Origin: Amylostereum areolatum
Taxonomy: Eukaryota; Basidiomycota; Agaricomycetes; Russulales; Stereaceae
Length of the DNA: 64,000 nucleotides
Reading direction: 5' to 3'
NCBI GenBank assembly: GCA_012932865.1
Contig: SAXG01000004.1
Coordinates: 620,001 to 684,000, forward strand
This document shows, piece after piece, positions 23,311 to 35,727 of this stretch. Position numbers and translations under genes: made by a program. The notes beneath the pieces were generated by a model that did not search any database, was not told the origin of the DNA, and worked only from the letters and a program-made list of their open reading frames with translations. Every line of letters begins with the position of its first letter. Within the stretch, counting starts at the first letter, position 1.

Positions 23311-24239
23311 ATGCTCCCCGCCCCGCTCATTGGCCGCGGTACATGCCATTTGCTCTTTCTCCTTCTCGCCTTCGCATGCTTTCCCGCATTCTTTCCCCTC
23401 GTGCACGCCCAGGTCGTGACCACAATCGAGAACACGGATCCTCGTTTGACCTACCTTCCTTCTGTCTGCGATAGTACCACTTCTCCTAATTGCAACGCTA
23501 CATGGTATTTTCCCGCGTCATCTCTTTCGTTCATCCGCTCATCTTCCACCAGGCGCATCCTCGATCTCCCCGGCGCGTCCGGAAACTCGGTCACCTCCAC
23601 CACTGGATCTTCCTCTCTCCCTCCTCAACTCTTTTTTGTCGTCCGTGGCACCTCACTTACCCTCCGCACCTCCGCCCTCTCCACCGCATCCGCCAATCTT
23701 ACCCTCACCGCCTCACCTTCTGGTGTTACCCTCACCACTTCCTTCAACGCGTCTGCCGGCAGCATCTCCGCGATCAACCTTCCTTCCGCTGAAGACACTA
23801 CCTTTGCCCTAACCTACATCGCTCCAGGCCGTCTCGATATCGACGTAATAACCGTCCAAGCGCAAGATGCTAGGTCCGCTCCTCCTACCACATTCACTCT
23901 CTCAACACTCATTGCGCTCCGCGCAGCCAGACTTCTCTCACAACCACTCCATTTCCCACATCGAGCACCCTCCCCTCTTTCATCATCCCTGGTCCTACAT
24001 CCACCTCACCTCCATCTCGTCCTAATCACTCAGGCCTCGCACAACCCGTCGGCACCATCGTTGGTGAATCTCTCGCCGGCTTTTTCGGTCTTATTCTCCT
24101 CGGGGCTGCCGTGTACGAGCTCACTCGTTGGCGCCGTCGTCGGCGTCGCTCCATGTCTGCCGGGGCCATGGAAATGCGCAGACGAAAAGGCAAGGCAAGG
24201 GAACCCAATCCTTTCCCCACACCCGCTCCAGAGCCATAA
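23311..24239 (+). CDS. Secreted/type I single-pass membrane protein, unrecognised
   Basis: Model: 23311-23873 joined to 23927-24239, 291 residues. The first about 34 residues form a signal peptide with hydrophobic core LLFLLLAFACFPAFF and a likely cleavage after LVHA. The ectodomain has an early Cys pair (VCDSTTSPNC) with an N-glycosylation site (NATW) and then beta-rich, Ser/Thr-rich sequence. After the intron comes a proline/serine stalk, a transmembrane segment (GESLAGFFGLILLGAAVYE) and a strongly basic tail, RWRRRRRR, fixing the C-terminus in the cytoplasm. The 53-nt intron was chosen because it opens the frame into the membrane segment; without it the frame runs on without one. The family was not recognised. 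Confidence 0.75.
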
Positions 24240-24761
24240 CCACGGGTGGCCCGTAGGGCCGACAAATACCCTTATACCCCTCGTCTTGATCTCTGTTACT
24301 ATCACTACTATTACCGCCCTTACTTTATCATCCCTCGCTTCACGCGTAATTCCTCGGGACTTTGAAGACTTTGACTTCATCGCTGGTCGCCAGTCGAACG
24401 ATGGTTACACTAATACAAAATGTACACCCCACACGTGGCCTGCCTGGTCGACGCTGCTGTCAAGTTTCCACAGAGTGCTCACCATTTCTGTTGTTAAACA
24501 CGAGGCCTGAAGATATGTGGCGTGTGTATTTTTGTTGACAACAATGTCCTCCCGACATAAATCATTACCCATCCATGATTTGTCGGGAGTCCTCGTGTGC
24601 AAAGACAAATGATGTATAATGACTTCACACGATGCACGAAATTCAGCGATGAAATAGAAAGGCAACTTTATGAGTACGGATACAGTGGATCGAGAGTGGA
24701 TCGTGAGCGGCGTCAGATAAATTAGCATATACAGTACATGGAAACCTCTACGAGTCCTGTC
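24240..24761. other. Convergent 3' spacer
   Basis: 522 bp between the surface-protein stop and the symplekin stop. No coding or RNA feature is supported; probably both 3'UTRs. Confidence 0.5.
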
Positions 24762-27700
24762 CTACGACGGCGCTGGCTGCACAACCTCAGCCTGTTCTTG
24801 AAACGAAGCCCCGTGTTGTGGCGGAGGCTGTTCCTGTGCGGCGTTTGTCGCAATCGCCCCCGGTACAGGGGTGCCCTCATCCCCAAATATGTCCAGCAGC
24901 CCTGCCACTCTTGCCTTGTTACCGGGCTTCTTCATCACAAATTCCCTCAAACTCGTCTTGAGTTTCGGCTGCTTGTTTACGAGCTCCCGCAGCTGCTCTT
25001 TCGGCAACTGCAGCAGTGCCCCGAAGCTCGCCGGCGCGATGAGTGTCGCACACAAGATGAATCCGTTCCACAGCGGCGCGTTTGTCCAGATCTTCTTCGT
25101 GATCAGCCGAGACAGCAACGTCGTGGACACGAATCCGACGAGCGACTTGTATGTCGTGACCGCGCGAATAACCTACGGGGATTTGTGAGTTCAGGCCAAT
25201 AAGAAGAACAAAGGTCTGCGTACGGTACGCATAAAAAGCGTCGGAAGGACCGGCTCGTCTACGATTTGTTGCATGACCGCGGCCAGGACCTCGCCCCGGA
25301 AGACATCCGTCATTGACAAACAAATCTCTATGGCTATTCGAAAGTCCAATCAGCATCTTCCCGTTGACATAAAGAAGGTACAAAATCCCACCTTCCTTCG
25401 CCGCCTCTTGCCCAATTTCCTTCTCCGATGCGTGTAGCAACACCATCAACTCCGACGGCGTAAGCAGCTCGCTCTGCCTTACCCTCGGCATATTACTCGA
25501 CACGCTTCCAAAGCCCTGTGGTGGTGTGGTCACGATCGCGCCGAACACCGAGCGCACCAAGGCCTTGCGTTCCGCCTTCCCGTCCAGAATCGACACAATC
25601 CGTGGTAGGTGCCGCATGATGTCCTGCTTGTCCATCTCTGCGATGATCGGGATGAGGAATCGTGCGTCGACATCGCGTTCGGCGACGAGGCCTTTGACGA
25701 GCGCCAGCAGCTGTGCACTGGGGCGCGATTGGTCCGTGAAGATGTTGAGCACGCGTAAGGCGAGGGTGTCCGCACCAGGAGGGAAGGTACGGAGAATGGT
25801 GAGCAATTTACCATTCGAGGATCCCAGAGAGCGGACAAGAGCGGTGATGAGGTCTTGGATAGCCTCTTGTACGCTGACATCCATCTCGCCGTAGGCAGAG
25901 AAAATTCTGTCTTTGTGTCAGTTCAAAGTGCGTTGGGAGCCATCGGACACGTACTCGTCGAGGAACTCGGGTGCCTTGGGGGACAGTGCGAACAGAAGCT
26001 CAATATGCTGTACCACATGCTCCTTTTTCGCGGGCAGCGTCAGCTGATCCTCCAAGTACGGCGTTTGCAAGAGATCCTCCTGTGGAAGCTGTCCATCTTC
26101 CATATTCTCGTCCTCACCCTCGGAAGTTTTTTTCTCTATCGGTGGGCGATACTGGAGGACGCCGTAGTAACTGCAACGCAAAGTCGCGTATGATACTATC
26201 CACGGGCTGCATGTCACCTATCCATCGCTTTACAGTGGTGATCGCTGCGTGGCGGGTTACTTTTTCTGCACAGAAAAGCCAGGGTTGGTAAATAGTACGC
26301 GATTGGGGTGCTCACACACACCAGGATGTGTTGTTAGGTCGAGAAGGATATTTAGCGCCTCGACTCGCATGGTTGGTCGCTGGGTCACGAAGTCGCGCAG
26401 CGTCGTAAACCCGACGTGCATCCTAGCATTGCCATTAACGAAGCAATATGCAGGTTCGAAGAAAGACACCTACCGATCAGGCTCGACGCACAAGTCGCGC
26501 ATGAGTGAGAAAACGTCTGGAGGCACTGAAGGGAGGTCCAACAAGAACCTCCCAAACGTGCGATCCCTTCCATCGAGTCGCTTTAAATAGGCTGCCACTA
26601 TCTGACTTAGCCACGTATCGTAGTTTTGTCGCTGTTGTACAGTGAGCATACTGGCTGTAGTGGGGTGGGTGGAACGATAACGCACCCAGTCGGGTTCGCG
26701 CTCTTGTCGTAACTGGTCGTTGTACCATTCCTCGTTCATCCACGCCGTCGCCAGCCGCATTCTAACAAAGCAGATGAGTTCGGCGCAAAGAAGATTTATA
26801 AGGTAGACACACCGCCCGGAGAAATCCGCCATAATGTAGTCGCATAAGACCGTCCTCAATCTGTCTTGTTTTTCATATCTCGCCATTGCATCGTCCATCG
26901 ACTCGGACTCATCCTCAACAGCATCAACCTTTTCCTTACCCTTGCCCTTATCCCGTTTTTCGCCTGGGTCTGCGCCGCGCGTGACCATTCTAACCAACAG
27001 CAGCATCCACATGTCGAGTTGTCCCGTTTTTGCCGCGCCTGTGGCCATACCCGTATTTCCTTGAGCTTCATCCCATATTCGTGCAATGGATGACCTGACC
27101 AGCGATTCGGATTCGGGTGATTCAAGTATGCGGGGTGGCGGTATTTTCAGGTCCATGGAAAGGAAGTCTTTGACGTCGAATGAAGCCACAGCGGCAGCTG
27201 CTACTACCTCGTCGTCCTCTTGCATGGGTTCCTGCGACTGATATTAAGTCATCAAGGCTCCAACACATTATCCAAAGGAACATACGCCGACACCCTTTTC
27301 CGCATCATATTCAACCTCGTCATCGATATCCATCTGTAGGGGATCGACAGGCTCTTCCACAACAATAGACGGGTCGAGAACGGTGGATGGCCCTGCTTCC
27401 GGCGGCTGTGATTCCAGTCTTTCTTGAGAAGCTGCAAGCATGCTCGCGGGAGCAGACGGCGGGACGGGAGGAGCAGCTTGAGCCATTTCCACAGCCTGTA
27501 CAGGCACTTGTGGGGCACCTGGATGAAGGTACACCTGGACAAGGTGCTGGAGCTCCGCCTCTGAGAATGCTTGGAGGTTTGCCACGATAAGCTCCGTGAT
27601 GAGGGATGCGGGGAGGGATGTGAAGTCGAACCCGGCAAGAATGGTGGATGGTTGAGGCGCATTGTCTAGCTTTTGTCGTTTGGCATCTGGAGGCTCTACG

Positions 27701-28973
27701 GAAGACGTCGGTGTAGGGGCAGGACGTTTGGCTGCAAGCTTGCGTGCCTTCTCCTCAGCCGCAGCCTTTTCCGTGCGAGCACCTTGAACGGCAAGGGCGT
27801 CATTGATCTCCCGCATATATGGGGCTGCGTTTGCGCCAATTCTATAGGGAATGAATGATATGTAGAAACGTCACGACATGCCTACGCACCGGGAGATATG
27901 GAGGAGGAGGATACGGACGGCCCTCTCGACGCTTTTGATATTGGCATAAGATTGACCGGAGAGTGCAGCGGGCGTCCACGTAGCAAGTGATTGCACAACA
28001 AGTTGCACGAGAGCTGGTCGAAGCTTGACGAGATTTGCCCAGCTGTTCAGGATTGCAGTGATGATATCCGGGTTCCTAGGGTTTGGTTAGCCCACAACAC
28101 AAAGTCTACGGTGGGTGTAAACTTACGGGCTAGTAAAGAGGAGCGTCAGGATGCCTTCGAGGAGCCTGACACCTTCGTTTTCTAGAGCTGCCACGGGGAT
28201 AAACGGATGGTCGACCGGGCACATGGACAGGTTAGGGTCGTTCTTATTTTGAAGCTGCACAGGCATTAAAACAGTTGGAAGGGTATATGGCTACGGGGGA
28301 ACATCAAGGCGCACCCTAGGGTCAGCGATTCCCCGCGTTTGAACAAGTATAGCCTTCTGCATGAACTTGACGGCAGAAAGGCGAACGCCAGCATTGATGT
28401 GAGGCGCGAAAACCATTTCGAGTATGCGAGTTTTGGCTTGGTTGAGAGTCTCCCATTGCTGCCGCGCACTGCGGTTTGTGCATCTAGAGGTATTCGTGTA
28501 AGGAGCCTTCGGATACGGGTGGCAGACGGGAGACGCACAACAGCCGAAATAGCAATGGATATGCCCCCGCGAAGATTTGCACGACAACCTTCACAATGCG
28601 AGGGTTTAGGTCATGAAGCAGACCGTCAAGTACATGAAGAGACTGCGAAGCCACTGCCTTGGTGACGTTAGTGAATGACGCTGCAATTGGAAGAGGCGAT
28701 ATCATACGCACGCTGAGCACGGGTTTCGAGGGGTAAAGGAGCACGAGCGATGCCAAAGTGCAGAAGGTCGATAACCCAGCGCTTGAGGAGGGAGTCTTCC
28801 GCGTTTGCTACCGTTTGTATGAGGGTGTTGCAAAGGACAGGGAGGAGATGCGGGTGGGCTTCGAGAGACTCGCGAAGGGCGGCAAGAAGATCGGCTTGTC
28901 CTGGAGAGTCTGCGGGTTTGTACGCGAGCGCGGCTTGGAAGAGCTGAAGGGGGTCGACATTGTTCGACGCCAT
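24762..28973 (-). CDS. SYMPK: Symplekin / Pta1, mRNA 3'-end processing scaffold
   Basis: Symplekin bridges the cleavage factors of the polyadenylation machinery and supports the Ssu72 CTD phosphatase. The chosen start at 28973 gives MASNNVDPLQLFQAALAY; an upstream in-frame extension exists but looks like UTR. The N-terminal HEAT part reads LLPVLCNTLIQTVANAEDSL, KRWVIDLLHFGIARAP and, after an intron, LHVLDGLLHDLNPRIVKVVV. A low-complexity linker (27.3-27.8 kb) carries Pro/Ala runs and an acidic MDIDDEVEYD. The C-terminal symplekin domain is clear: ALRVLNIFTDQSRPSAQLL, FLIPIIAEMDKQDIMRHLP, TPSELMVLLHASEKEIG, and it ends in a Pro/Gln-rich tail with stop at 24762-24764. There are about ten short introns; total length is about 1,200 residues. 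Middle exon edges were not all resolved. Confidence 0.92.
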
Positions 28974-29770
28974 GAGTTGGGGAGTACCGGGGGACAGATG
29001 GATGGTTCGCGGTATGTATTGAGGCCAGCCACTGGATGTCGCGACTTGTGAAGTAGAAGTGGAAGCGCGCGTACTATGTGAAGTAAAGCAGCCGGAAGAG
29101 TAGGATTGGTTCGAGGTTGGCGGCGGATAAGAAGGCAAGTACGAGTTCCTCGCGCGACCGCCGAGTGAGAGTCGCGCCGACGCGTTGAGGACGAGAAAGC
29201 TGTCGCCCTCGACGTCGGTGGGGCGCGTTCTCCCACGGTGCCGTCGACCGACCTCACTTGCATCTGGCGCCTATTTCTCGAACTTGCTTTCATTTCCCGC
29301 TGGTCCGCGCAAGAACCCTTGACAAGACCGTTACAACTGCAGGCACTCGTTGCATATCGCTAGTCTGATGATCAGCTTCTCCCGCTCGCTGTGTATTTGC
29401 ATTCTTCAAGAACAATAAGCACCGACACCACCATCACCCGAGAGGTCCTATATCGGAAGCGTATCATGGTCAGTTCTTTGCCCTCTGTGGGATCCTGATT
29501 CTTCTTGTTTCATCGCTTTCGTAGCTTGCCTTATTCATATATTCAGGCCTTCTTCTCGTCCCAGCTTTAGAAAGCTCAATCTTCCGCAGGGAAATTCTTC
29601 TCGATCTGTCTTCCGCTCAACCGTCCTCGAGGCATCCTCGTTGGTGCCAATGGTGCACCGCCGTGACTGGGATTTGGAAGGCCTGCTATATCTGATCACT
29701 TTTGAACTTTCGAGTGGTCGCCCTTCAGGTGCACAGGATCGACTCGAGACATACTTAAAAGCCAAGCCAG
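28974..29770. promoter_or_regulatory. Divergent promoter region symplekin / membrane protein, plus unresolved 5' exon
   Basis: About 800 bp between two divergent genes. Part of it probably contains an unresolved first exon of the right-hand gene (an ATG followed directly by GTCAGT at 29466 is one candidate). No other gene is supported. Confidence 0.4.
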
Positions 29771-31555
29771 TTTCAATATCCCAAGGCAGTTGCTCTCACT
29801 GTCACCGCTTCGGCGTTCACTTTCCTCGCCTCCACGACATTCTCAATGCCTCAACCTCCGTTTATAAAATGGCAACCCTCGCCAACGACGCGCGGAACCT
29901 CCGATATCATCTCGTCTTGCCTATCCACCCTCACCATCTGCGTCATCAACGCGATTCATGTAGACGTGCTAGAGTCCAAGTACCTCAAACGTAGGATTAT
30001 GACGAAGATCCGCTGGCTTTTATTAGGACTGGTGGCCCCGGAGCTTGTGTTGCTGATATCCTATTTTCAACGACAGACGGCCGTCCAACTCACCAGCGAG
30101 GCGTCATCCAGACTCTGTTGTCCCCCTTCCCGAGACCCATGGTACGCGAGGTGGTTCAAACGCCTTCTGTCGTGCACTAGGAACGATACCAAGGACGATG
30201 TAAGTCTCGTTACCCCGAGTAGACTGCGAAGACCTCACCTCTCTATGGCTTAGGGAAATGCTCAGCACTTCTCTCGTAAACATCCTTGGACCCTCACGCA
30301 TTCGTACTATGCTACCATGGGAGGGTTCGCACTGGAACTTTCGGATGACGAACCCATCCATCATTCTACCCAGAATCGGGCTCTTCTCACCGTGGATGGT
30401 TTGCGTTTCATAATCGAACGTGAACCCGATCTCATCCCAGACATCCTCGAAGATGACATATTGGACAGAAGCAAGGCCAGCGGTTTATCCAAGGCCATTC
30501 TTATCTTGCAAGTATTATGGTTTTGTGTGCACTGCATTTCTCGTCTTTACGACCAGCTTCCCCTTGCACTCCTCGAAATATCCACCTTTGCCCATGGATT
30601 GTGTACGCTGGCCACATATGTCATCTGGTGGAGCAAGCCTCTAGATGTGCAAGAGCCTCATATCATCCGCGGCGTGCGTGCACAGGAACTATGTGCGTTG
30701 ATGCTTATGTGCAGCCGCTCACGGTTGTACATCGTAGGGGGGGTTCTTACTCTATATTTTGATTGCGAAAGAGCTCACTTGGAATGGGCCCCTATTTCCA
30801 CCATCTCTAACGACCGGATAGTCTACGCAAATACGCACGCCGCCGAGACTAGCCTTCGCCCTGGACAGACCTTGTCCGGCACAGGTTTCTCACCATCCGC
30901 CGACCTCGCTAAAAAGGGCAGTGACTTGCCCAGTTTTTTCCTCGGAGGCAGAGCTTGTTCCATCAACCGAACATGGCACAAGTTTCTATTGAAGGTGGAA
31001 ACATTATTGCATTTCGGTCGCGATACTCCTCCCTGGTATGCGCACGATACTCATGAAGGGCTTACGGTACTCCACCAACGCGATATGAGGCGATGGATGC
31101 TCGCCTCCATCGCTATGGAACGCTATGCCCTCACGGATCTGCCAGGACAAGGGCCGTTTGTATCATTCCATGCCGAACTCGATGTGTGGACAGACGGGGC
31201 CCGAGGACGCAACAACCGTCTCGAGGCCGTCATGGTCACATTCCTCATCCTTCTCCATGCCGTGCCGCACTTTTTCGGCTGGAACGCGGACTTCGAGACG
31301 TCTGCAGACAGATTTCTGTGGCGAGGGGCCACTGTCTCTCTGTTCTTTTACCCGATTACATTCAGCTTCCAGAGGCTGGTAACAGGGTGGTCTCACGCGT
31401 GGCGTGTATCCGTTATTGGTCTTGTTATCATGTCGGTCGTCTATCCCATATGCAGCCTGTATCTGGTCTATGCAAGCTTTCGGCAGGTATTCGCGCTTCC
31501 CCCCGAGGCATTCGAACTGCCGTCGTGGGGAAACAACATTCCTCATATTTCTTGA
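29771..31555 (+). CDS. Multipass membrane protein of an expanded Agaricomycete family
   Basis: Function unknown. The first resolved exon (from about 29771, preceded by an acceptor) reads an N-terminal hydrophobic segment VALTVTASAFTFLASTTF, then GTSDIISSCLSTLTICVINA and WLLLGLVAPELVLLISYF. An intron at 30200-30253 is followed by WTLTHSYYATMGGFALEL, then LTVDGLRFIIEREPDLIPDI, LDRSKASGLSKAILILQVLWF and two C-terminal hydrophobic hairpins (RLEAVMVTFLILLHAVPHFF; VSVIGLVIMSVVYPICSL). This set of blocks (GT.DI..SCL, MGGF, LIPDI, DRSKA.G.AK) is the signature I remember for a large mushroom-specific family labelled PTHR35043 in some databases. The first exon and true start are not fixed. Confidence 0.75.
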
Positions 31556-32049
31556 CATCATATATCTTTGTGTGTTATGCACGCCGCCGTATTACCTTAC
31601 AGCTGGTGAGCCCGTGGTTTGTCTCTTGTTTGCAGTACTTCAGTTATAATGGATATTCTCTCTCCGACGCTACATGATGATGTTCCCATGCAGGTTTCTC
31701 TTTTCATAGTATTACGGTACTTGTACTACACTTTTGAACCAGGTTATCAACACCTTTTCCAAATCGTTTCCTGCATCGTGATGCATGGAATCTGCGAGTC
31801 CGACAGCGAAACACGTGAAAACACCTTCGTGATCTAATCGGGATGGCCAATGGCCATTGTCGCAAGTGAACGCCTCAAAACATGACTTCACTCCGCACAC
31901 GCATCCGCCTTCCTTGCTTCCCTCTTACACCCACCACCTTCATCTCCGCATTTACCTTTTACCTCCCCGGTCGGTATAGAATTCCCAGACGCCCGCAGCA
32001 TAGCGTGGATCATATCAACTTCTAGTAATAACGTCGGACCTCTCCTGGC
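31556..32049. other. Spacer before the MAP kinase gene
   Basis: 494 bp between two same-strand genes. No supported feature apart from a likely pyrimidine-rich leader just before 32050. Confidence 0.45.
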
Positions 32050-33485
32050 ATGCCTGCTAGCCCCCGCCATGACCAGTCATCGCTAAAAGATGATCGTCGT
32101 GGAAGGTCTCCTGTCAAAGACTCTTCCTCCCCGGAAACAGTGCCTTCTCCCTCGTCGTGGATCATGACTCGTGGTCGTTCCAGAGTCAGGAGAACATCTG
32201 ATATATCTGACCCGTTCTCGGAGGAGAACCTACGAAAGAGGCGCGTGGCATTTCTTTGACCGAAGATCATTGTCCTTACTTTCGTGAGTGCAGGGGATAT
32301 CACTCGTTTCGCTCGTTTGACCAGACGTTTCGTGTCGAGAAGCGCTGGAAGCTGAATAGAGAGATGGGTTCTGGGGCTTATGGCGTGGTCATGTACGTGC
32401 ATTGTGCAACGCGTTTTTCATTCGGTTATGGCATTCAGCTCATTCGTCACCTTGCGGTATCTTTATTTACCTTATAGCTCAGCGGCTGACGAGATTTCCG
32501 GCGAGACTGTCGCAATCAAGATGGTCACTCGCATCTTTGAGAAGGTTTCGCTCGCCAAGCGTGCTCTGCGTGAACTCACACTCCTCCGACACTTCAACAG
32601 TCATGAGAATATCACTGGGTTGATCGACGTGGATGCCATCTCGTCAGGATTCAATGAATTGTGCGTTGACCTCGTCAATTTTGCATGGCATGGCTGACCT
32701 TATATCTACAGATATCTCTTCATGGAGGTAAGCACGCTTTATTTGCGCAGAACCGGTATGGCTGACCTGGCGCGTTATCTCTGACCCCACAGCCGATGGA
32801 GGGTGCGTGTTCCTCGCCTTCTTTTATCTGTTGACTGATTCTGATGACGTTCCAACTTCACAGCCGATTTACACCAGATCATCAAGTCCGGCCAATCCTT
32901 TAATACAAAGAGAGACGCGGTGGAGCGCTGCGTCACGTCACGACACAAACCGCGAGACAAGTGAGCTTTCTGATTGGTTGTGGGACAACAGCCACGTCAT
33001 CGTAACGCGACGCGTGACAAGTCGCGTTGACAAATGCACGTGGCTGCTTGCGTCATCCTAGGCTTGCGCGTCGGCCGGGTCGCCGCGTCGCTCTTCGTCT
33101 TGACCTCCACCACGTACTTGGCCACCGTCATACCTTCCCACTCTCTATGGCACCTCTACGCACCGCCGTTAGCGTCAAAGTAGCCTCCATGGCACAGCCC
33201 TACTTATACCTTTTACTTTGTATATCAGAAAACAAATTCAAATCAATTTTCCTCCAAAGCAATGTTTGTGCAGCAACATGGACGTGTTTTGTCGCTTCAG
33301 TCACGATGACCGCGTCGCTCCCACCCCCCCTGATTGGATTTATTTATATATCTAGAGATTTTTCGGGAAATTTCCTCGGTGCTCGGATGAGGCGTGGTGG
33401 TCCCGAGCTCGAGTGATGTACGACACGACCCGACCCGACACGACACAGTACAGCACACCCTGTCATCTGCATCCAGTGCATCTCG

Positions 33486-34216
33486 GTGCGTTCATCTGGA
33501 TCATGTGCGCATTTTCTTTCTCTCTTGCGAGACGAACTGACATGTACTATTTGTGCAGAAGAATCTATGCGAGTTGGGGGTGACATTGGCTGGCCATTGG
33601 GACGGTGCACCGAGCAGGAACGCAGGTCCACTGATTCCGTCCAAGATGCAGCCCCCAGAAACAGTGCCCATTCAACCTCCTCGCAAGCGAACGAGAACAC
33701 GGCCGTCCAGGTATGACTGACCTTAACAAACTGATCAATGTCCTTGCTTACTATATTGTTGTCTACAGCTTTCCTCGGCTGACGCCATTGGCCACCGCCG
33801 GTCTTGAGTGCGAGCACAACGACATCCTCAGGATCCTGAAGGTCCGCAACAGCATTGTATTGTGTCGTCCACGTCCGAATCAACGACAGGTGACACGATA
33901 ATGCAAGAACCCAACCAACCAGCAAGCCTCGAACGGAGCTTTCATAGATGGTACGTGCATACAGTATCAATCAATGTGATAGTAAAGGCTTTACTGATCC
34001 TTTTGTTATCCATATCACAGGTGATATGTCCTCATCGACATTGCATATTCGCAGGCCTACTCGGCCCTCGGCGACTTGCTTCCTACGCCCCCAAGGACTC
34101 CAGCTCTGAACCCTCAAGGAACAGAACAACCCACTCTGCTATCGAAATGGCAGATTGCCAAGAGAGCCCGACACGAGCGAGAGCATTTGGGACCGTCACA
34201 AACCCCTCTACTGTAG
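33486..34216 (+). other. Gene-like spliced fragments inside the insertion, unrecognised
   Basis: Good splice sites flank several short open stretches: donor CCAG|GTATGA at 33711 with acceptor at 33768, and donor GATG|GTACGT near 33951 with acceptor CACAG near 34020. Downstream a protein-like frame reads AYSALGDLLPTPPRTPALNP, then a stretch rich in basic and acidic residues (KRARHEREHLG) ending at a stop near 34216. No family was recognised and frames do not join cleanly. It may be a captured gene fragment. Confidence 0.25.
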
Positions 34217-34484
34217 GCGGCTGTAGTTTGGCAACTCGCAACCGGTGTCACATGACCGTGGGAGCGGGTAGAGGAGGGCAACCCGGCCTCGGGGACGGGG
34301 GACATCCACTTTAGGCAACGCAACCTCTTGTGAGTGAGCTCTCCCAAAGGGCCAAAGCTGTCCTATGTAGCGTCGAGTGATCATCCTCACGCTTTGGCCC
34401 ATTACACTGTACACGAATCTGTATATGAATACAAGGTTTTGTGCACACTGACCACCTTATTTGTCACTGAGTGCTGATTAGCTC

Positions 34485-34988
34485 AGGACCCCTGAAATTC
34501 CCTATAAATGATTCATCTCGGACCACCGAAAATTTGGGCCTTATGGGAACCTATGTATGGTACTCTCCACCGAAAATGGGCCCCGTAGGGCCGACATGTT
34601 GGAGCTAAGAACCACTGAAAAGGAACCCGCCCGTCCGAAGTCCCATCTTCACCACCGAAAATGGTAAGCATCTGAACACGCCGAGGATCTGTCAGTTCCA
34701 ATCACAAGTATTTTGCATATTTTGCTTCCCATGGGTCTATGGAAGCAAACTAGGCATGTTATAGCAAGCTTGTGCATAAAATGAGAGTTCTGCTCTGGAA
34801 ACCTCGACGCCGAAGGCGTGGGAAATTAGACTATTTTTAGATATGTATAGTCTAAGAACCACTGAAAACGGCTGACTTGAAAAAATCTATCATGTAAATC
34901 ACCGAAAATGGCCCAAATTCTGTCCCAGCGCACCACCGAAAACAGGTCACCCTGGGATGAATGCTCTATAGGGAATTTCAGGGGTCCT
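34485..34988. mobile_element. hAT-like MITE, 504 bp, with terminal inverted repeats and 8-bp target duplication
   Basis: Both ends carry a perfect 22-bp inverted repeat beginning AGGACCCCTGAAATTCCC (34485-34506 and 34967-34988, opposite sense). The element is flanked by the same octamer, ATTAGCTC, at 34477-34484 and 34989-34996. An 8-bp duplication is characteristic of the hAT superfamily. The inside has no transposase ORF and repeats ACC(A/G)CCGAAAA-type words at least seven times (34538, 34566, 34608, 34651, 34857, 34899, 34933 approx.), probably subterminal transposase-binding sites. The element is thus non-autonomous. The perfect termini suggest recent insertion. Confidence 0.88.
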
Positions 34989-35397
34989 ATTAGCTCATGA
35001 GGCTGGCAGCGCTGCGGCGGTTTGTAGAAAACAAAATACAATATGAGCGAACCTCATGTCGATTTCGTACTTGGTGCCGCTGGTGACGTATTCTTGAGGG
35101 TTTTTGACCTTTTTTTTGCGAAAATTAAGCATGGGTAAGCGGAAAGCAACTCAGCCTCGGGGACAGGGGACAACCCGCAAATTAGGCAACCGCAACCGAC
35201 CCCCGGGGACAGGGGACGTTGCCTAACGTCGGCCGCGTACAGTAGGCATCCCGGCTACAGTTTCCCTACTATCGGACTGCGAGTTGAATCTTCTACACTT
35301 CATGCTTAGTACTTAGTTATGCTTATTTGTTGCTTATTTGAATACAATCACCACAGCCTTGCTACTTGAATGAGTGCAATGCACGGGTCTATGCTAG

Positions 35398-35727
<330 letters not shown>

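Larger units (their letters stand above)
32896..35397. mobile_element. Insertion of about 2.5 kb inside the MAP kinase coding sequence
   Basis: Kinase sequence stops after KSGQ (32895) and resumes with S-L-T-N-E-H at 35398. The intervening DNA encodes no kinase residues. It contains promoter-like DNA rich in TGACG/CGTCA words (32930-33060), short gene-like exons (33486-34216), a 10-bp inverted pair TTAGGCAACG (34311-34320) / CGTTGCCTAA (35217-35226), related GC-rich direct repeats (GCCTCGGGGAC at about 34287 and 35154) and a complete MITE. Usual introns here are 45-60 nt, so this is an insertion. Its exact ends are uncertain and no single duplication flanks the whole block. Confidence 0.7.
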
